In this document: positions 50,396-59,501 of the stretch, in pieces
Layout: the number at the start of each line of letters is the position of its first letter
Position numbering within the stretch: the first letter of the stretch is position 1
NCBI GenBank assembly: GCA_964516305.1
Contig: CAZEZH010000001.1
Span: forward strand, 1 to 64,000
DNA length: 64,000 bases
Origin: Lamprobacter sp964516305
GTDB lineage: Bacteria; Pseudomonadota; Gammaproteobacteria; Chromatiales; Chromatiaceae
Direction: 5' to 3'
Made by a program: the position numbers and the translations under genes
Notes under the pieces: model-generated
Told to the model about the DNA's origin: nothing
What the model saw: only the letters and a program-made list of their open reading frames with translations
Database searches by the model: none

Positions 50396-50819
50396 AGACC
50401 TCATCTGCTCGTTTACAAAAGGCATCAACCATCGAGTTCGCGATCTGCCCGAAGACGCCGCCGAAGGCCTTGTCGATAAGGCGACCCGAAAACTCGAAAT
50501 CCAGCTCTAGCTCGACCTTACAGGCGTCGTCACGCAGGGGCGTAAAGGTCCAGACGCCGCTGAGCTTACGGAATGGACCGTCTTTCAGGCTCAGATACAT
50601 GCGCTCCGGCGGCTCGAGCTTGTTGCAGGTAGAGAACACCTGCCGCACACCGAGTCTCGCGACCTCGATGCGTCCGCACAGCTCGTCCTCATTGCGCGAC
50701 AGCAAGGTCGCAGACTGACACCAAGGCAGAAAGCGCGGATAACCTTCCACGTCTGCCACCAAATCAAACATTTGCTGCGCCGAGTGACGCACCAGCGCGC
50801 TTTTCTTTACCAGTGGCAC
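50385..50819 (-). CDS. ratA: RatA family START-domain protein
   Basis: A 144-residue member of the polyketide cyclase/START superfamily (coenzyme Q-binding COQ10-like): VRHSAQQMFDLVADVEGYPRFLPWCQSA, then LKDGPFRKLSGVWTFTPL and a C-terminal FGGVFGQIANSMVDAFCKRADEVYG. E. coli RatA was described as a toxin blocking 70S assembly, while COQ10 homologues bind ubiquinone; which applies here is unknown. It overlaps rnfH by 11 bases. The sodium transporter gene ends one base upstream of its start on the same strand. Confidence 0.92.
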   Translation of the reverse strand: MPLVKKSALVRHSAQQMFDLVADVEGYPRFLPWCQSATLLSRNEDELCGRIEVARLGVRQVFSTCNKLEPPERMYLSLKDGPFRKLSGVWTFTPLRDDACKVELELDFEFSGRLIDKAFGGVFGQIANSMVDAFCKRADEVYGD

Positions 50820-50820
50820 G

Positions 50821-52188
50821 TCAAATCAATCCAACTGCGTTCAAAAAAACCAGGATGACACAGACTGGCGCGAGCCAGCGAATCAGACCCCGCCAGAGTC
50901 GGTAAACCAAGGCACCGTTGGTGGCGCTGAGCTCTTCTCGCGACACCTGCTCATCGAGTACCCAGCCGACGAAGATCGCGATGAAGATGCCACCGAGGGG
51001 CAGCAGCACGTTGGCGGTCACATAGTCGAAGAGGTCAAGGATACCCTTACCAAAGACCGTAAAGCCCGACCATTCGTTCAGCGACAGCAAACAGGTGATA
51101 CCCAGCACCCAGACCGCAACTCCGGCCAGCAAGGAGGCGCGCACGCGGCTGAAGCCTCTGTTCTCGACCAGGTAAGCCACCATTGGCTCAAGCAGCGAGA
51201 TCGCCGAGGTCCATGCCGCAAAGGCGAGCAACAGGAAGAACAGCACACCGAAGAAGGCCCCAAACGGCATCTGCCCGAAGGCAACCGGCAGGGTCTGGAA
51301 GATCAGCCCGGGCCCTGAGCTTGGCTCGAGGCCATTGGCAAACACGATCGGGAAGATTGCCAGCCCTGCAAGCACGGCGACCAGGGTGTCCATACCGGCG
51401 ATGATCGCCACGTTACCGCCGATCGAGGCATGGCTACTGAGATAAGAGCCGTAGATCATGATCGCGCCCATGCCAAGACTGAGACTGAAGAAGGCCTGCC
51501 CCATCGCACTCAGGATGGCATCGCCGGCATTGGCCCTGAGTTCGCCAAAATCCGGGGTAAACAGGTACGACAACCCAGCACCAAAGTCTCCCGCCTGCGC
51601 GGCGTAAAGCACCATGACCATCAGCAACACGAAGAGTGCCGGCATCAGTAAGCGCACCGCCCGCTCCAGACCGCTGGCAACACCGCGCGCGACGACCATC
51701 ACCACCAAGACCATGAAGATCGTGTGCCAGGCCAAGAGCCGTTCAGGGTCCGCTGTCAGCGCCCCGAAGATCGCCTCGGAGGCTGGGCCATCGATGCCTT
51801 CGAACGATCCACTCCCTGCCCGAAACACATAGGCCAGGGTCCAGCCAGCTATCACGCTGTAGAACGACAGGATCAGAAACCCGGCTAGAATACCCATCCA
51901 GCCAAGCAGCTGCCAAACTCGGTTCGCGCCCGCCTGGTCAGCAAGCGCGCGCATGGTATTGATCGGACTCTGCCGTCCGCGGCGCCCGATCATGATCTCA
52001 GCGATCATGATCGGTACACCAATGGCCGCAACGCAGATCAGGTAGACGATCACGAATGCGCCGCCGCCGTACTCGCCCGCTGTGTACGGGAAGCGCCAGA
52101 TGTTGCCGAGACCGACGGCGGAGCCGGTGGCCGCAAAGATAAACGAGAGACGCGATGACCACATGCCGTGAATCGAGGTGGTCTGCAT
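50821..52188 (-). CDS. Sodium-dependent transporter, neurotransmitter:sodium symporter family
   Basis: A 455-residue inner-membrane symporter with about 12 helices. The first helix shows the sodium-site signature GSAVGLGNIWRFPYTAGEYGGGAF; helix 3 is GILAGFLILSFYSVIAGWTLAYVF, and helices 6-8 follow the LeuT pattern (FFSLSLGMGAIMIYGSYLS). Likely substrates are amino acids or related compounds. The ATG at 52188 lies within the last codons of glmM, with which it is probably cotranscribed. The frame extends to 52272 but overlaps glmM. Confidence 0.93.
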   Translation of the reverse strand: MQTTSIHGMWSSRLSFIFAATGSAVGLGNIWRFPYTAGEYGGGAFVIVYLICVAAIGVPIMIAEIMIGRRGRQSPINTMRALADQAGANRVWQLLGWMGILAGFLILSFYSVIAGWTLAYVFRAGSGSFEGIDGPASEAIFGALTADPERLLAWHTIFMVLVVMVVARGVASGLERAVRLLMPALFVLLMVMVLYAAQAGDFGAGLSYLFTPDFGELRANAGDAILSAMGQAFFSLSLGMGAIMIYGSYLSSHASIGGNVAIIAGMDTLVAVLAGLAIFPIVFANGLEPSSGPGLIFQTLPVAFGQMPFGAFFGVLFFLLLAFAAWTSAISLLEPMVAYLVENRGFSRVRASLLAGVAVWVLGITCLLSLNEWSGFTVFGKGILDLFDYVTANVLLPLGGIFIAIFVGWVLDEQVSREELSATNGALVYRLWRGLIRWLAPVCVILVFLNAVGLI

Positions 52189-52192
52189 CGGC

Positions 52193-53533
52193 TTAGGCCC
52201 CCAACTCCTCGCGCACCAGGCCCGCAAGCTCCTCTGCCAGCGCCTGAACATTAGCGGCATCACAGCCTTCAACCATCACCCGCACCAAGGGCTCGGTGCC
52301 GGAGTGGCGCAGTAAGATGCGCCCCTGATCGCCAAGACTGACCTCTGCCGCGCGGACCGCATCCTGAATCCGCGGCAGCGCCATCACGTCCGTGCGCTGT
52401 TCCAAGCGGACATTGATCAGGACTTGGGGATAGCGTTCAACCGGCTGCACGGCCTCGGCCAGCGACATGTCAGCATCCATCAGTGCCTGCAAGACCTGCA
52501 GCGCAGCGATGATGCCGTCGCCGGTGGTGGTCCGATCCCGACAGATGATGTGTCCGGAGGGCTCGCCACCGAGGATGCCGTCATCGCACTTGAGCCGCTC
52601 CATGATGTACCGATCGCCGACCTGTGTGCGCACAAAGTCGATATCTAGCCGACGCAATGCCAGCTCGAGCCCAAGATTGCTCATTAGCGTTCCGACGACG
52701 GCGCCGCGCAACTCACGCGCAGCTCGGCGCGAGTGGGCAATCAGATAGATCAAGGCGTCCCCGTCGACTACCTGGCCATTGGCGTCGACCATCATCAGCC
52801 GATCCCCATCGCCGTCGAAGGCGATGCCAAGGGCGGCGCCTTCAGCCACCACCGCATCAGCCAAGGCGCCGGGCTTGGTCGATCCGACCTCGCGATTGAT
52901 GTTAAAGCCATCAGGTCGTGTACCAATCGCAACGACTTCGGCACCCAACTCCTCAAACACGTAGGGCGCCACGTTGTAGGTCGCGCCATTGGCACAGTCG
53001 AGGACCAACTTCAGCCCCTTCAAGGTCGTCGATGCAGGGACGCTGCCCTTGCAGAACTCGATGTACCGGCCTGCCGCATCCTCAACCCGGCGGACCTTGC
53101 CAAGATCAGCAGAGGCAACCGTGCGCAAAGGCTGATCGACCATCTCCTCGATCGCGCACTCGACCTCATCGGGCAGCTTATCGCCATCACTGGAGAAAAA
53201 CTTGATGCCATTGTCGTCGTACGGATTGTGAGACGCAGTGATGACAATGCCGGCGGCGGCCCGAAAGGTCCGTGTCAGATAGGCAACGCCCGGCGTCGGC
53301 ATCGGCCCCAGCAGACGGATATCCACCCCAGCCGCGACCAAGCCAGCCTCGAGCGCCGACTCGAACATATAGCCGGAGATCCGCGTGTCCTTGCCGATCA
53401 AGACCGTGCTGCCGTCGCCCTGACCGAGCACCCGCCCGGCTGCCCAGCCCAGCTTGACCACGAAGTCAGGGCTGACGCTCGGGTCACCGACGCGCCCCCG
53501 AATCCCATCGGTGCCAAAATATTTGCGCTTCAA
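52193..53533 (-). CDS. glmM: Phosphoglucosamine mutase
   Basis: GlmM converts glucosamine-6-phosphate to glucosamine-1-phosphate for UDP-GlcNAc synthesis. The 446-residue sequence starts KRKYFGTDGIRGRVG and has the phosphoserine active site GIVITASHNPYDDNGIKFF, the magnesium loop AFDGDGDRLMMVD, the sugar-binding GEPSGHII and the C-terminal LRHSGTEPLVRVMVEG. It is downstream of folP, part of the conserved rlmE-ftsH-folP-glmM order. Confidence 0.97.
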   Translation of the reverse strand: MKRKYFGTDGIRGRVGDPSVSPDFVVKLGWAAGRVLGQGDGSTVLIGKDTRISGYMFESALEAGLVAAGVDIRLLGPMPTPGVAYLTRTFRAAAGIVITASHNPYDDNGIKFFSSDGDKLPDEVECAIEEMVDQPLRTVASADLGKVRRVEDAAGRYIEFCKGSVPASTTLKGLKLVLDCANGATYNVAPYVFEELGAEVVAIGTRPDGFNINREVGSTKPGALADAVVAEGAALGIAFDGDGDRLMMVDANGQVVDGDALIYLIAHSRRAARELRGAVVGTLMSNLGLELALRRLDIDFVRTQVGDRYIMERLKCDDGILGGEPSGHIICRDRTTTGDGIIAALQVLQALMDADMSLAEAVQPVERYPQVLINVRLEQRTDVMALPRIQDAVRAAEVSLGDQGRILLRHSGTEPLVRVMVEGCDAANVQALAEELAGLVREELGA

Positions 53534-53603
53534 CTCGTCACCTTTCTAGGTCCTAGCGACCATCCGCTGTCGCTTAGTTCAATCGTCGCCAAACGGCTGC
53601 CGC

Positions 53604-54440
53604 TCAATGCTCTATTGCCGCAACGGCGGTGAAGACACGGACCGCATCGTAGGTGGCCGAGACGTCGTGGGTGCGGATGATTGCAGCGCCGCGCGCGAGT
53701 GCGAGCGTGGCCGCCGCAACCCCGGCCGGAACCCGGCCCAGCATATCCCGACCCGTCAGTGTCCCGAGCATCGACTTGCGCGACAGCCCCACTAGCAGCG
53801 GAAGACCGAGCCCAGTGAGCTGATCCAACCGCGCCAACAGGGTAAGATTATGCGCGAGGGTCTTGCCAAAGCCAAAACCGGGATCAATCAGGAGCCGATC
53901 GCGCAGGATACCCGCTTGCTCGCAGGCGGCGACGCGAGCCTGCAGGAATGCGAGCACCTCCGCAACCAGGTCGGCGTACTCTGGATGCTGCTGCATGGTC
54001 TGCGGCTGCCCCTGCATGTGCATGAGGCAGACCGGTAAAGCCGTCTCAGCCGCTGCTTGCAGTGCCCCCGGCGCGCGCAGCGCATAGACATCGTTGATCA
54101 TACCTGCACCAGCGCCTGCCGCAGCGCGCATCACTGCAGGCTTGGAGGTGTCAATGGAGATCGGCACCTCAACACGCAGCGCCAATGCCTCGATCACTGG
54201 CACCACACGCGCGATCTCCACCGCCTCCGGCACCGGCTCGGCACCCGGTCGCGTCGACTCACCGCCAACATCAATGATCGTCGCGCCTTCCTCTACCATG
54301 CGCTCGGCACGCTCGAGCGCACGGCCGACGGAAACAAAATCACCCCCGTCCGAGAAGGAATCGGGGGTGATATTGAGGATGCCCATCACTTGGGGACCAG
54401 TCATATCCAAGGACCGGTCCCCACATTGCAGCGCCGCCAA
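53604..54440 (-). CDS. folP: Dihydropteroate synthase
   Basis: FolP condenses p-aminobenzoate with dihydropterin pyrophosphate in folate synthesis. The 278-residue barrel shows GILNITPDSFSDGG, IDVGGESTRPGAEPV, PISIDTSKPAV, INDVYALR, CLMHMQGQPQTMQ and IDPGFGFGKT. The chosen start is a TTG at 54440 that abuts the ftsH stop (TAATTG), because LQCGDRSLDMTGPQV aligns with FolP N-termini; an ATG at 54404 is the alternative. It is translationally close-coupled to ftsH. Confidence 0.95.
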   Translation of the reverse strand: MAALQCGDRSLDMTGPQVMGILNITPDSFSDGGDFVSVGRALERAERMVEEGATIIDVGGESTRPGAEPVPEAVEIARVVPVIEALALRVEVPISIDTSKPAVMRAAAGAGAGMINDVYALRAPGALQAAAETALPVCLMHMQGQPQTMQQHPEYADLVAEVLAFLQARVAACEQAGILRDRLLIDPGFGFGKTLAHNLTLLARLDQLTGLGLPLLVGLSRKSMLGTLTGRDMLGRVPAGVAAATLALARGAAIIRTHDVSATYDAVRVFTAVAAIEH

Positions 54441-56363
54441 TTAGTGCTCGCCAGCTGGCCCACCAATCGGACCAGACGCCGGTCGCCCATCGGTCGACGG
54501 AGTCACCGGTGCATCGGCACCACCACCTGGGCGCTTCGGCTCATCACTGCTCCAATCCTTTGGCGGTCGAGGCTCGCGGCCCTCCATGATGTCTTTGATC
54601 TGCTCGGCATCGATGGTCTCGTACTTCATCAGGGCCGCCGCCATTGCGTGCAACTGCTCCATATGCTCGGTGAGGATAGACTTTGCACGCTCGTAGTTGC
54701 GATCGATGAAGCTACGCACCTCCTTATCGATCAGATGCGTGGTCTCATCCGACACCGACTTGTGCTGCGTCACCGAATGGCCCAAGAAGACCTCTTGCTC
54801 GTCCTCGCTGTAGGTCAACGGACCCAGCTTGTCGGAGAGCCCCCACTTGGTGACCATGTTGTGGGCGATGTCGGTCGCACGTTGGATGTCGTTCGAGGCA
54901 CCGGTGGTAACCATCTCAGGGCCAAAGATCAGCTCCTCGGCGAGGCGACCGCCGAACAGGCTGGAGATCTGACTCTCCAGCCGCTGCTTGCTGTAGCTGA
55001 AGCGGTCGTCCTCGGGCAAGAACAGTGTCACGCCGAGCGCACGACCGCGCGGGATGATGCTGACTTTGTGCACCGGATCATGCTGTGGCACCACACGGCC
55101 AACGATCGCGTGTCCAGACTCATGGTAAGCCGTCAGCTTCTTCTCATCCTCCGACATGACCATCGAGCGGCGCTCCGCACCCATCATGATCTTGTCCTTG
55201 GCCTTCTCAAGGTCTTCCATGTCGACCAAGCGCTTGTTGGCCCGTGCGGCGAACAAGGCCGCTTCATTGACGAGGTTGGCCAGATCAGCGCCGGAGAAAC
55301 CCGGGGTGCCACGCGCAATCAGTGATGGCGTGACATCCTCAGCGGTTGGGATCTTCCGCATATGGACCTTGAGCACCTGCTCGCGTCCACGAACGTCCGG
55401 CAATGGAACAACAACCTGGCGGTCGAAACGGCCCGGTCGCAACAGCGCAGGATCGAGGACATCGGGACGATTGGTCGCGGCGATCACGATCACACCCTCG
55501 TTACCCTCAAAGCCGTCCATCTCTACCAAGAGCTGGTTGAGGGTCTGCTCACGCTCATCGTGACCACCCCCCAGACCAGCACCGCGATGACGGCCGACAG
55601 CATCGATCTCGTCGATGAAGATGATGCAGGGCGCGTGCTTCTTCGCCTGCTCGAACATGTCGCGAACACGCGAGGCGCCTACACCGACAAACATCTCGAC
55701 AAAGTCCGAGCCTGAGATCGTGAAGAACGGCACCTTAGCCTCACCTGCGATCGCACGGGCGAGCAATGTCTTACCGGTACCCGGGGGGCCGACCATCAGC
55801 ACGCCCTTTGGGATCTTACCGCCCAGCTTCTGGAACTTAGACGGGTCCTTGAGGAAGTCAACGACCTCGACCACCTCGTCTTTGGCCTCTTCAGCGCCCG
55901 CCATGTCAGCGAAGGTCACCTTGACCTGATCCTCGCTGAGCATCCGCGCTTTGCTCTTGCCGAAGGACATGGCGCCACGGCCACCGCCGCCGCCCTGCAT
56001 CTGCCGCATGAAAAAGATCCAGAGGCCGATCAGGATAAAGAGCGGGAACCAGTTGATCAGGATCTGCATCAGCACCGAGGGCTTCTCGGGTGGTGCGGCC
56101 CGTATCTCAACGTTATTGTTGAGTAGATCGCCAACCAACCCGTCATCGCCGGGGCTGTAAGTCGTGAAGCGCTGGCCATTTTGGCTCACGCCATCGATGG
56201 TGCGACCCTGCACGGTGACCTCTTTCACCTGTCCCTGACGGACTTGCTCGATGAAGTCGGAGTAGGCCAGGGTCTGCGGACTCGACTGCGTAGCCGTAAA
56301 GTTATTGAACACGGACATCAGCACGATCGCGATGACCACCCAAAGAATCAGATTTTTCGCCAT
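54441..56363 (-). CDS. ftsH: ATP-dependent zinc metalloprotease FtsH
   Basis: A 640-residue membrane protease: helix 1 (NLILWVVIAIVLMSVF), a periplasmic domain, helix 2 (LINWFPLFILIGLWIFFM), the AAA domain (GPPGTGKT; IIFIDEIDAVG; ATNRPDVLDPALLRPGR) and the zinc protease site AYHESGHAIVG. The C-terminal tail is Pro/Gly-rich. It degrades misfolded membrane proteins and regulators such as LpxC. The ATG at 56363 is standard; a GTG three codons earlier (56372) has AGAGG at better spacing. It lies between rlmE and folP as in E. coli. Confidence 0.97.
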   Translation of the reverse strand: MAKNLILWVVIAIVLMSVFNNFTATQSSPQTLAYSDFIEQVRQGQVKEVTVQGRTIDGVSQNGQRFTTYSPGDDGLVGDLLNNNVEIRAAPPEKPSVLMQILINWFPLFILIGLWIFFMRQMQGGGGGRGAMSFGKSKARMLSEDQVKVTFADMAGAEEAKDEVVEVVDFLKDPSKFQKLGGKIPKGVLMVGPPGTGKTLLARAIAGEAKVPFFTISGSDFVEMFVGVGASRVRDMFEQAKKHAPCIIFIDEIDAVGRHRGAGLGGGHDEREQTLNQLLVEMDGFEGNEGVIVIAATNRPDVLDPALLRPGRFDRQVVVPLPDVRGREQVLKVHMRKIPTAEDVTPSLIARGTPGFSGADLANLVNEAALFAARANKRLVDMEDLEKAKDKIMMGAERRSMVMSEDEKKLTAYHESGHAIVGRVVPQHDPVHKVSIIPRGRALGVTLFLPEDDRFSYSKQRLESQISSLFGGRLAEELIFGPEMVTTGASNDIQRATDIAHNMVTKWGLSDKLGPLTYSEDEQEVFLGHSVTQHKSVSDETTHLIDKEVRSFIDRNYERAKSILTEHMEQLHAMAAALMKYETIDAEQIKDIMEGREPRPPKDWSSDEPKRPGGGADAPVTPSTDGRPASGPIGGPAGEH

Positions 56364-56452
56364 GTCGCTCACGGCATCGGCCTCTTGATGAACTGCGCTC
56401 CCCGAGCCTCTCTGGCTTCGGGATTGCAAAGTGATAGGGAATAATCGGGACG

Positions 56453-57076
56453 TTACCGGACTTGGCGCCCTTTCGCTACCAGGTAAACCTCTCGACTTGC
56501 CGCCCGAGAGGCACTCGGCTTGCGAATCTTGACCTGCTGATAACGTTGCCGAAGGTCTTTCAACGCGACATCGAAGCCTTCGCCTTGAAAAGCTTTGACC
56601 ACCAGGCTGCTACCTGGTTTCGCGAACTGCGCTGCAAAATCAATGGTTAACTCGACCAGATACATCATCCGCGGCTGATCGACCGCCGTCATACCCGAAA
56701 CGTTTGGGGCCATATCTGAAAGCACAAGATCGGCACCGCCCTCGCCGATCCGTTCGGTCAGCCGTGCCAGGTCGTCGGCCTCCCGAAAGTCCCCTTTGAT
56801 GAAATCAACGCCAGCAATTGGCTCCATCTCGAGCAGGTCAATCGCCACGATCATCCCTTTTGGCCCACTGCGCTTCGCCACCACCTGCGACCAGCCACCA
56901 GGCGCCGCACCCAGATCAACCACGCACTGGCCGGGGCGCAAGAAGTGGTCGCGTTGATCGAGTTCGATCAGCTTGTAGACCGCTCGTGAGCGATACCCGT
57001 CCCGCTGGGCCTGTTGGACGTAAGGATCACTTAGATGGCGCTGCATCCAGCGGCGATCACCTTTACGCCCTGCCAT
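56453..57076 (-). CDS. rlmE: 23S rRNA 2'-O-ribose U2552 methyltransferase RlmE (FtsJ)
   Basis: A 207-residue SAM-dependent methyltransferase modifying U2552 in the ribosomal A loop. It has the N-terminal RRWMQRHLSDPYVQQAQRDGYRSRAVYKL block, the SAM loop VVDLGAAPGGWSQVV, LSDMAPNVSG and VVKAFQGEGF, with the family Lys-Asp-Lys-Glu tetrad spread across these. The ATG at 57076 matches the E. coli N-terminus and length (209); the longer frame to 57208 overlaps the neighbour. It is first of rlmE-ftsH-folP-glmM, with an 89-base gap before ftsH. Confidence 0.96.
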   Translation of the reverse strand: MAGRKGDRRWMQRHLSDPYVQQAQRDGYRSRAVYKLIELDQRDHFLRPGQCVVDLGAAPGGWSQVVAKRSGPKGMIVAIDLLEMEPIAGVDFIKGDFREADDLARLTERIGEGGADLVLSDMAPNVSGMTAVDQPRMMYLVELTIDFAAQFAKPGSSLVVKAFQGEGFDVALKDLRQRYQQVKIRKPSASRAASREVYLVAKGRQVR

Positions 57077-57122
57077 CAGGCCAGACCACACCAAGGGCCA
57101 AGGTGCGCTGGCTGGGCTACGC

Positions 57123-57899
57123 TCACAGGTCGTCGATCCAGGCAAAGCCGAAGAGTTCGAGCAGCGCACCGGTGACGCTGCCTGCAGCCATGCCAGATGC
57201 AACCGCAAGCGGCAGCGCCGATGAGGTGGTCTCGATTACCTGCAGAAAGAAACCTGGCCGGTCGTAGCCGGAGACCGTGTTCGCAAAGGCCCAGAAACTG
57301 CCGCCGACGATGATCGCGACGATACCGATCACCAACCCTTCGGCGAGCGGACACCAGCGCCGCGGCAGCTCGCCGGTGGTGGTCGCGACCTTGCGCACCG
57401 AGGCGACATAGATGACGCCATTGACCGAGACCAAGAAGGCGACCGCCACCACGGGAGAGAGACCAACGCCTAGCATCGCCACCAGAGAGAGCACAGCGCC
57501 GGAAACCGCCCCGCTCAACGCACCCACCAGCGCCTTTGCCGGAACATTCGCGGTGCATCGGCTCGGGAACTCGATCAACAGCCCTGTCGCTAAACCGAGG
57601 GCGCCACAGAGCAGCGCGGCATGCCAAAACGCCGCATACTCGTAGAACAGGATGAGCATGAACAGTGTCGTTACGACGCCAACCAGGCTGGCAGCCAAGG
57701 CGGCCTGCCGTGCGCTGTAGTAGGAGGCGCCGATCGCGCCAGCGCCAGTCGCAGCTGCGACGAAGGCAAGCGTCCCCAGATAGGGCTCAAGCAGCGCTTC
57801 AAGCACAATGAACAACGGTGCATAGATGGCGCCAATCAGCGCCCAAAGTAGTGTGCGAACCAACAGTTGGCGGGTAACGGGCAACAATGCGAGGCTCAT
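57123..57899 (-). CDS. Unknown polytopic membrane protein
   Basis: A 258-residue inner-membrane protein with seven or eight hydrophobic segments, such as LLWALIGAIYAPLFIVLEALL, LVGVVTTLFMLILFYEYA and GLVIGIVAIIVGGSFWAFA. The Gly/Ala/Ser-rich helices (ALVGALSGAVSGAVLSLVAML) suggest tight packing. No family is recognised. The ATG at 57899 begins the hydrophobic part; the frame to 58109 runs into a tandem repeat region and is not supported. It is 46 bases upstream of rlmE on the same strand. Confidence 0.7.
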   Translation of the reverse strand: MSLALLPVTRQLLVRTLLWALIGAIYAPLFIVLEALLEPYLGTLAFVAAATGAGAIGASYYSARQAALAASLVGVVTTLFMLILFYEYAAFWHAALLCGALGLATGLLIEFPSRCTANVPAKALVGALSGAVSGAVLSLVAMLGVGLSPVVAVAFLVSVNGVIYVASVRKVATTTGELPRRWCPLAEGLVIGIVAIIVGGSFWAFANTVSGYDRPGFFLQVIETTSSALPLAVASGMAAGSVTGALLELFGFAWIDDL

Positions 57900-58070
57900 G
57901 ACTTCAGATCCAAGCGGACTGGAAGTGGGGTGAAGATCGCGCACAGCAAATGCTGGACGGAATCGGGGCGGACTCGGCATTAAGGGGGCCGACTCGCCTT
58001 CGACAAGGAGGTTAGGATGTGTAGCGACGGGTTCAACATCAGAACCGTCATTGGATCTAGGCGGACACAG

Positions 58071-58130
58071 CGGATGTGCGTAGCAGCGCGGAGGTGTGCG
58101 TTGCAGCACGGAGGTGTGTGTTGCAGCGCG
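58071..58130. repeat. Three 20-bp imperfect tandem repeats
   Basis: Units begin at 58071, 58091 and 58111. Units two and three differ at two positions (GAGGTGTG-C/T-GTTGCAGC-A/G-CG); unit one has four or five differences. A fourth partial copy may start at 58131. Confidence 0.85.
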
Positions 58131-58243
58131 GAGGTCTATTGCGAAGACATCGTGGCCGATTGGACTCGCCTCTCGGCAACGGACGGCCGTCAGTCTGACA
58201 CGAGAGCGGCGAGACTGAACACTCGCGAGGGAGAAACGCTATA

Positions 58244-58262
58244 CGGGGCGCTAGGCGCCCCG
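58244..58262 (-). terminator. Hairpin downstream of the HiPIP gene
   Basis: CGGGGCGC and GCGCCCCG form a perfect 8-bp stem with a TAG loop, 36 bases past the HiPIP stop. On the minus strand it is followed by TATAGCGTTTCTCC, a weak U-tract. A terminator or a 3' stabilising hairpin is likely for a highly expressed small gene. Confidence 0.5.
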
Positions 58263-58298
58263 CGCCGGGCTGAGAGGCCGCGGCAAGACGATTAGACC

Positions 58299-58655
58299 TT
58301 AGCCGGCCTTCAGCGTCCAAGATGCACACCAGCCGGTCTCGTGCACGGCCTTACCCGGGAACAGACTGCAGGGGCGCCACTCGCCGGAGTCAGCCAACAC
58401 GAACTGACAGTTGTTGCAGAACTGCTCCTCCGGTGGCGCACCAGGACGGGCCGCGGCAGCGCGGTCGGCCTCAGTCGCTTCATGATGATACTTCAGCGCC
58501 TGCGCAGTCGGATCAGTAGCGGGATCAACGTGCGGCAGATCCTGGGCCTGCGCGGCAGCGATACCGACCAGATTGACGAGCGGCACCGAGGCGAGACCAC
58601 CAAGCATCATCTTGACGGCGTCGCGACGGCTCTTGTTCATTGGCTTATCGGACAT
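58299..58655 (-). CDS. hip: High-potential iron-sulfur protein (HiPIP)
   Basis: A 118-residue precursor exported by the Tat pathway: a Ser-Arg-Arg signal (SRRDAVKMMLGGLASVPLV) cleaved near residue 37. Mature HiPIP carries one [4Fe-4S] cluster bound by Cys80, Cys83, Cys96 and Cys110 (spacing 2, 12 and 13). RPGAPPEEQFC and the C-terminal GWCASWTLKAG closely resemble Chromatiaceae HiPIPs; the 12-residue spacing recalls the Thiocapsa type. In purple bacteria it donates electrons to the photo-oxidised reaction centre. AGGAG precedes the ATG at 58655. It is monocistronic, with a hairpin after its stop. Confidence 0.96.
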   Translation of the reverse strand: MSDKPMNKSRRDAVKMMLGGLASVPLVNLVGIAAAQAQDLPHVDPATDPTAQALKYHHEATEADRAAAARPGAPPEEQFCNNCQFVLADSGEWRPCSLFPGKAVHETGWCASWTLKAG

Positions 58656-58882
58656 TCTGACGTCTCCTTCAGAGCGTGGACTGAGATTGCTCAAATGGCC
58701 CGGTGTCACCACGCAGGGCCGGACCGCCGGCCATTCTGCACGAACGGCCCGGAAAAGGCGAGAGCGATGAGGGCCATCCTGAATTGATCGCCAGTTGCGC
58801 GTCGCCCAATCCAAGGTCCTAGACAACCAAATCCGGAGCACGTTCCTGATCGGCATCAGTACACATGCAGTCAGCCCGGATT

Positions 58883-59434
58883 CTAGAGGTAGCTTCCAGC
58901 GCCGAGGTACCGTTGCCGCCAGTAGGGATTATCGAGTTTCGCAAGCCGCACACGACGCTTCGAGGTTGAGGCATGCACGAAGCGTAGCTGATCGACCATG
59001 AGACCAACATGATACTGGCTCGGTCCCGTCTTAAAGAAGACCAGATCGCCCGGCTTTGGATGGCCACGCAACGGCCTTGCTGCGGCTTGCTGCGCGGTGG
59101 AGACTCGAGGAATGCGCATACCGGCAGCCTGATGTGCGACCAGCGTCAATCCACTGCAATCAAGCGCCTGATGCGGCGTCTCCCCACCGTAGACGTATGG
59201 CGTGCCAATCTGTGACAGCGCTGCCATGACGACGTCGGCGCGCTTGGGCTCGAGGTTGCCGAGATCGAAGGTCTCGCCGGCAAGCTCAACGTTGCGACTC
59301 GCCGACGGCGCTGGACTGGCGCAGCCTAACAGGACAATGGTCGAACCCAGGCAGGCACAGACCCCCAACAACCGCAGTCCGCCCATCCAGTTCGGGCGGC
59401 TCGCGTTACAGGACAACCGGTAAGCTTTTAACAT
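58883..59434 (-). CDS. NlpC/P60 family cell-wall hydrolase lipoprotein
   Basis: A 183-residue lipoprotein with a long signal ending in VLLGC (lipidated Cys38). The C40 peptidase domain begins near residue 65 and shows the catalytic Cys93 in LDCSGL, the His142 in YHVGLMV and the KPGDLVFF strand. Such enzymes cut peptidoglycan stem peptides (D-Glu-DAP bonds) during growth, like E. coli Spr/MepS. The ATG at 59434 has GGGTG upstream; a TTG four codons earlier is less likely. A good sigma-70-like promoter lies at 59474-59501. Confidence 0.92.
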   Translation of the reverse strand: MLKAYRLSCNASRPNWMGGLRLLGVCACLGSTIVLLGCASPAPSASRNVELAGETFDLGNLEPKRADVVMAALSQIGTPYVYGGETPHQALDCSGLTLVAHQAAGMRIPRVSTAQQAAARPLRGHPKPGDLVFFKTGPSQYHVGLMVDQLRFVHASTSKRRVRLAKLDNPYWRQRYLGAGSYL

Positions 59435-59473
59435 TTCACCCGACAAAAACCTTCTAACCTAATGTAACAGCGA

Positions 59474-59501
59474 AGTTTAGTACCGAATAATCTGAAGTCA
59501 A
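59474..59501 (-). promoter_or_regulatory. Sigma-70-like promoter for the NlpC/P60 gene
   Basis: On the minus strand a -35 box TTGACT (59496-59501) and a -10 box TAAACT (59474-59479) are separated by 16 bases, in an AT-rich stretch about 40 bases before the ATG at 59434. Confidence 0.5.

Larger units (their letters stand above)
57900..58298. other. Intergenic region between the HiPIP gene and the membrane-protein gene
   Basis: 399 bases. It contains three 20-bp tandem repeats (58071-58130) and a strong hairpin (58244-58262) just after the HiPIP stop codon. The remainder shows no supportable gene; the open frames crossing it are shadows of the repeats. Confidence 0.6.

Noticed and set aside
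58071..58130. CRISPR-like array near the HiPIP gene
   Set aside because: The 20-bp units follow each other directly without unique spacers and no cas gene is near.
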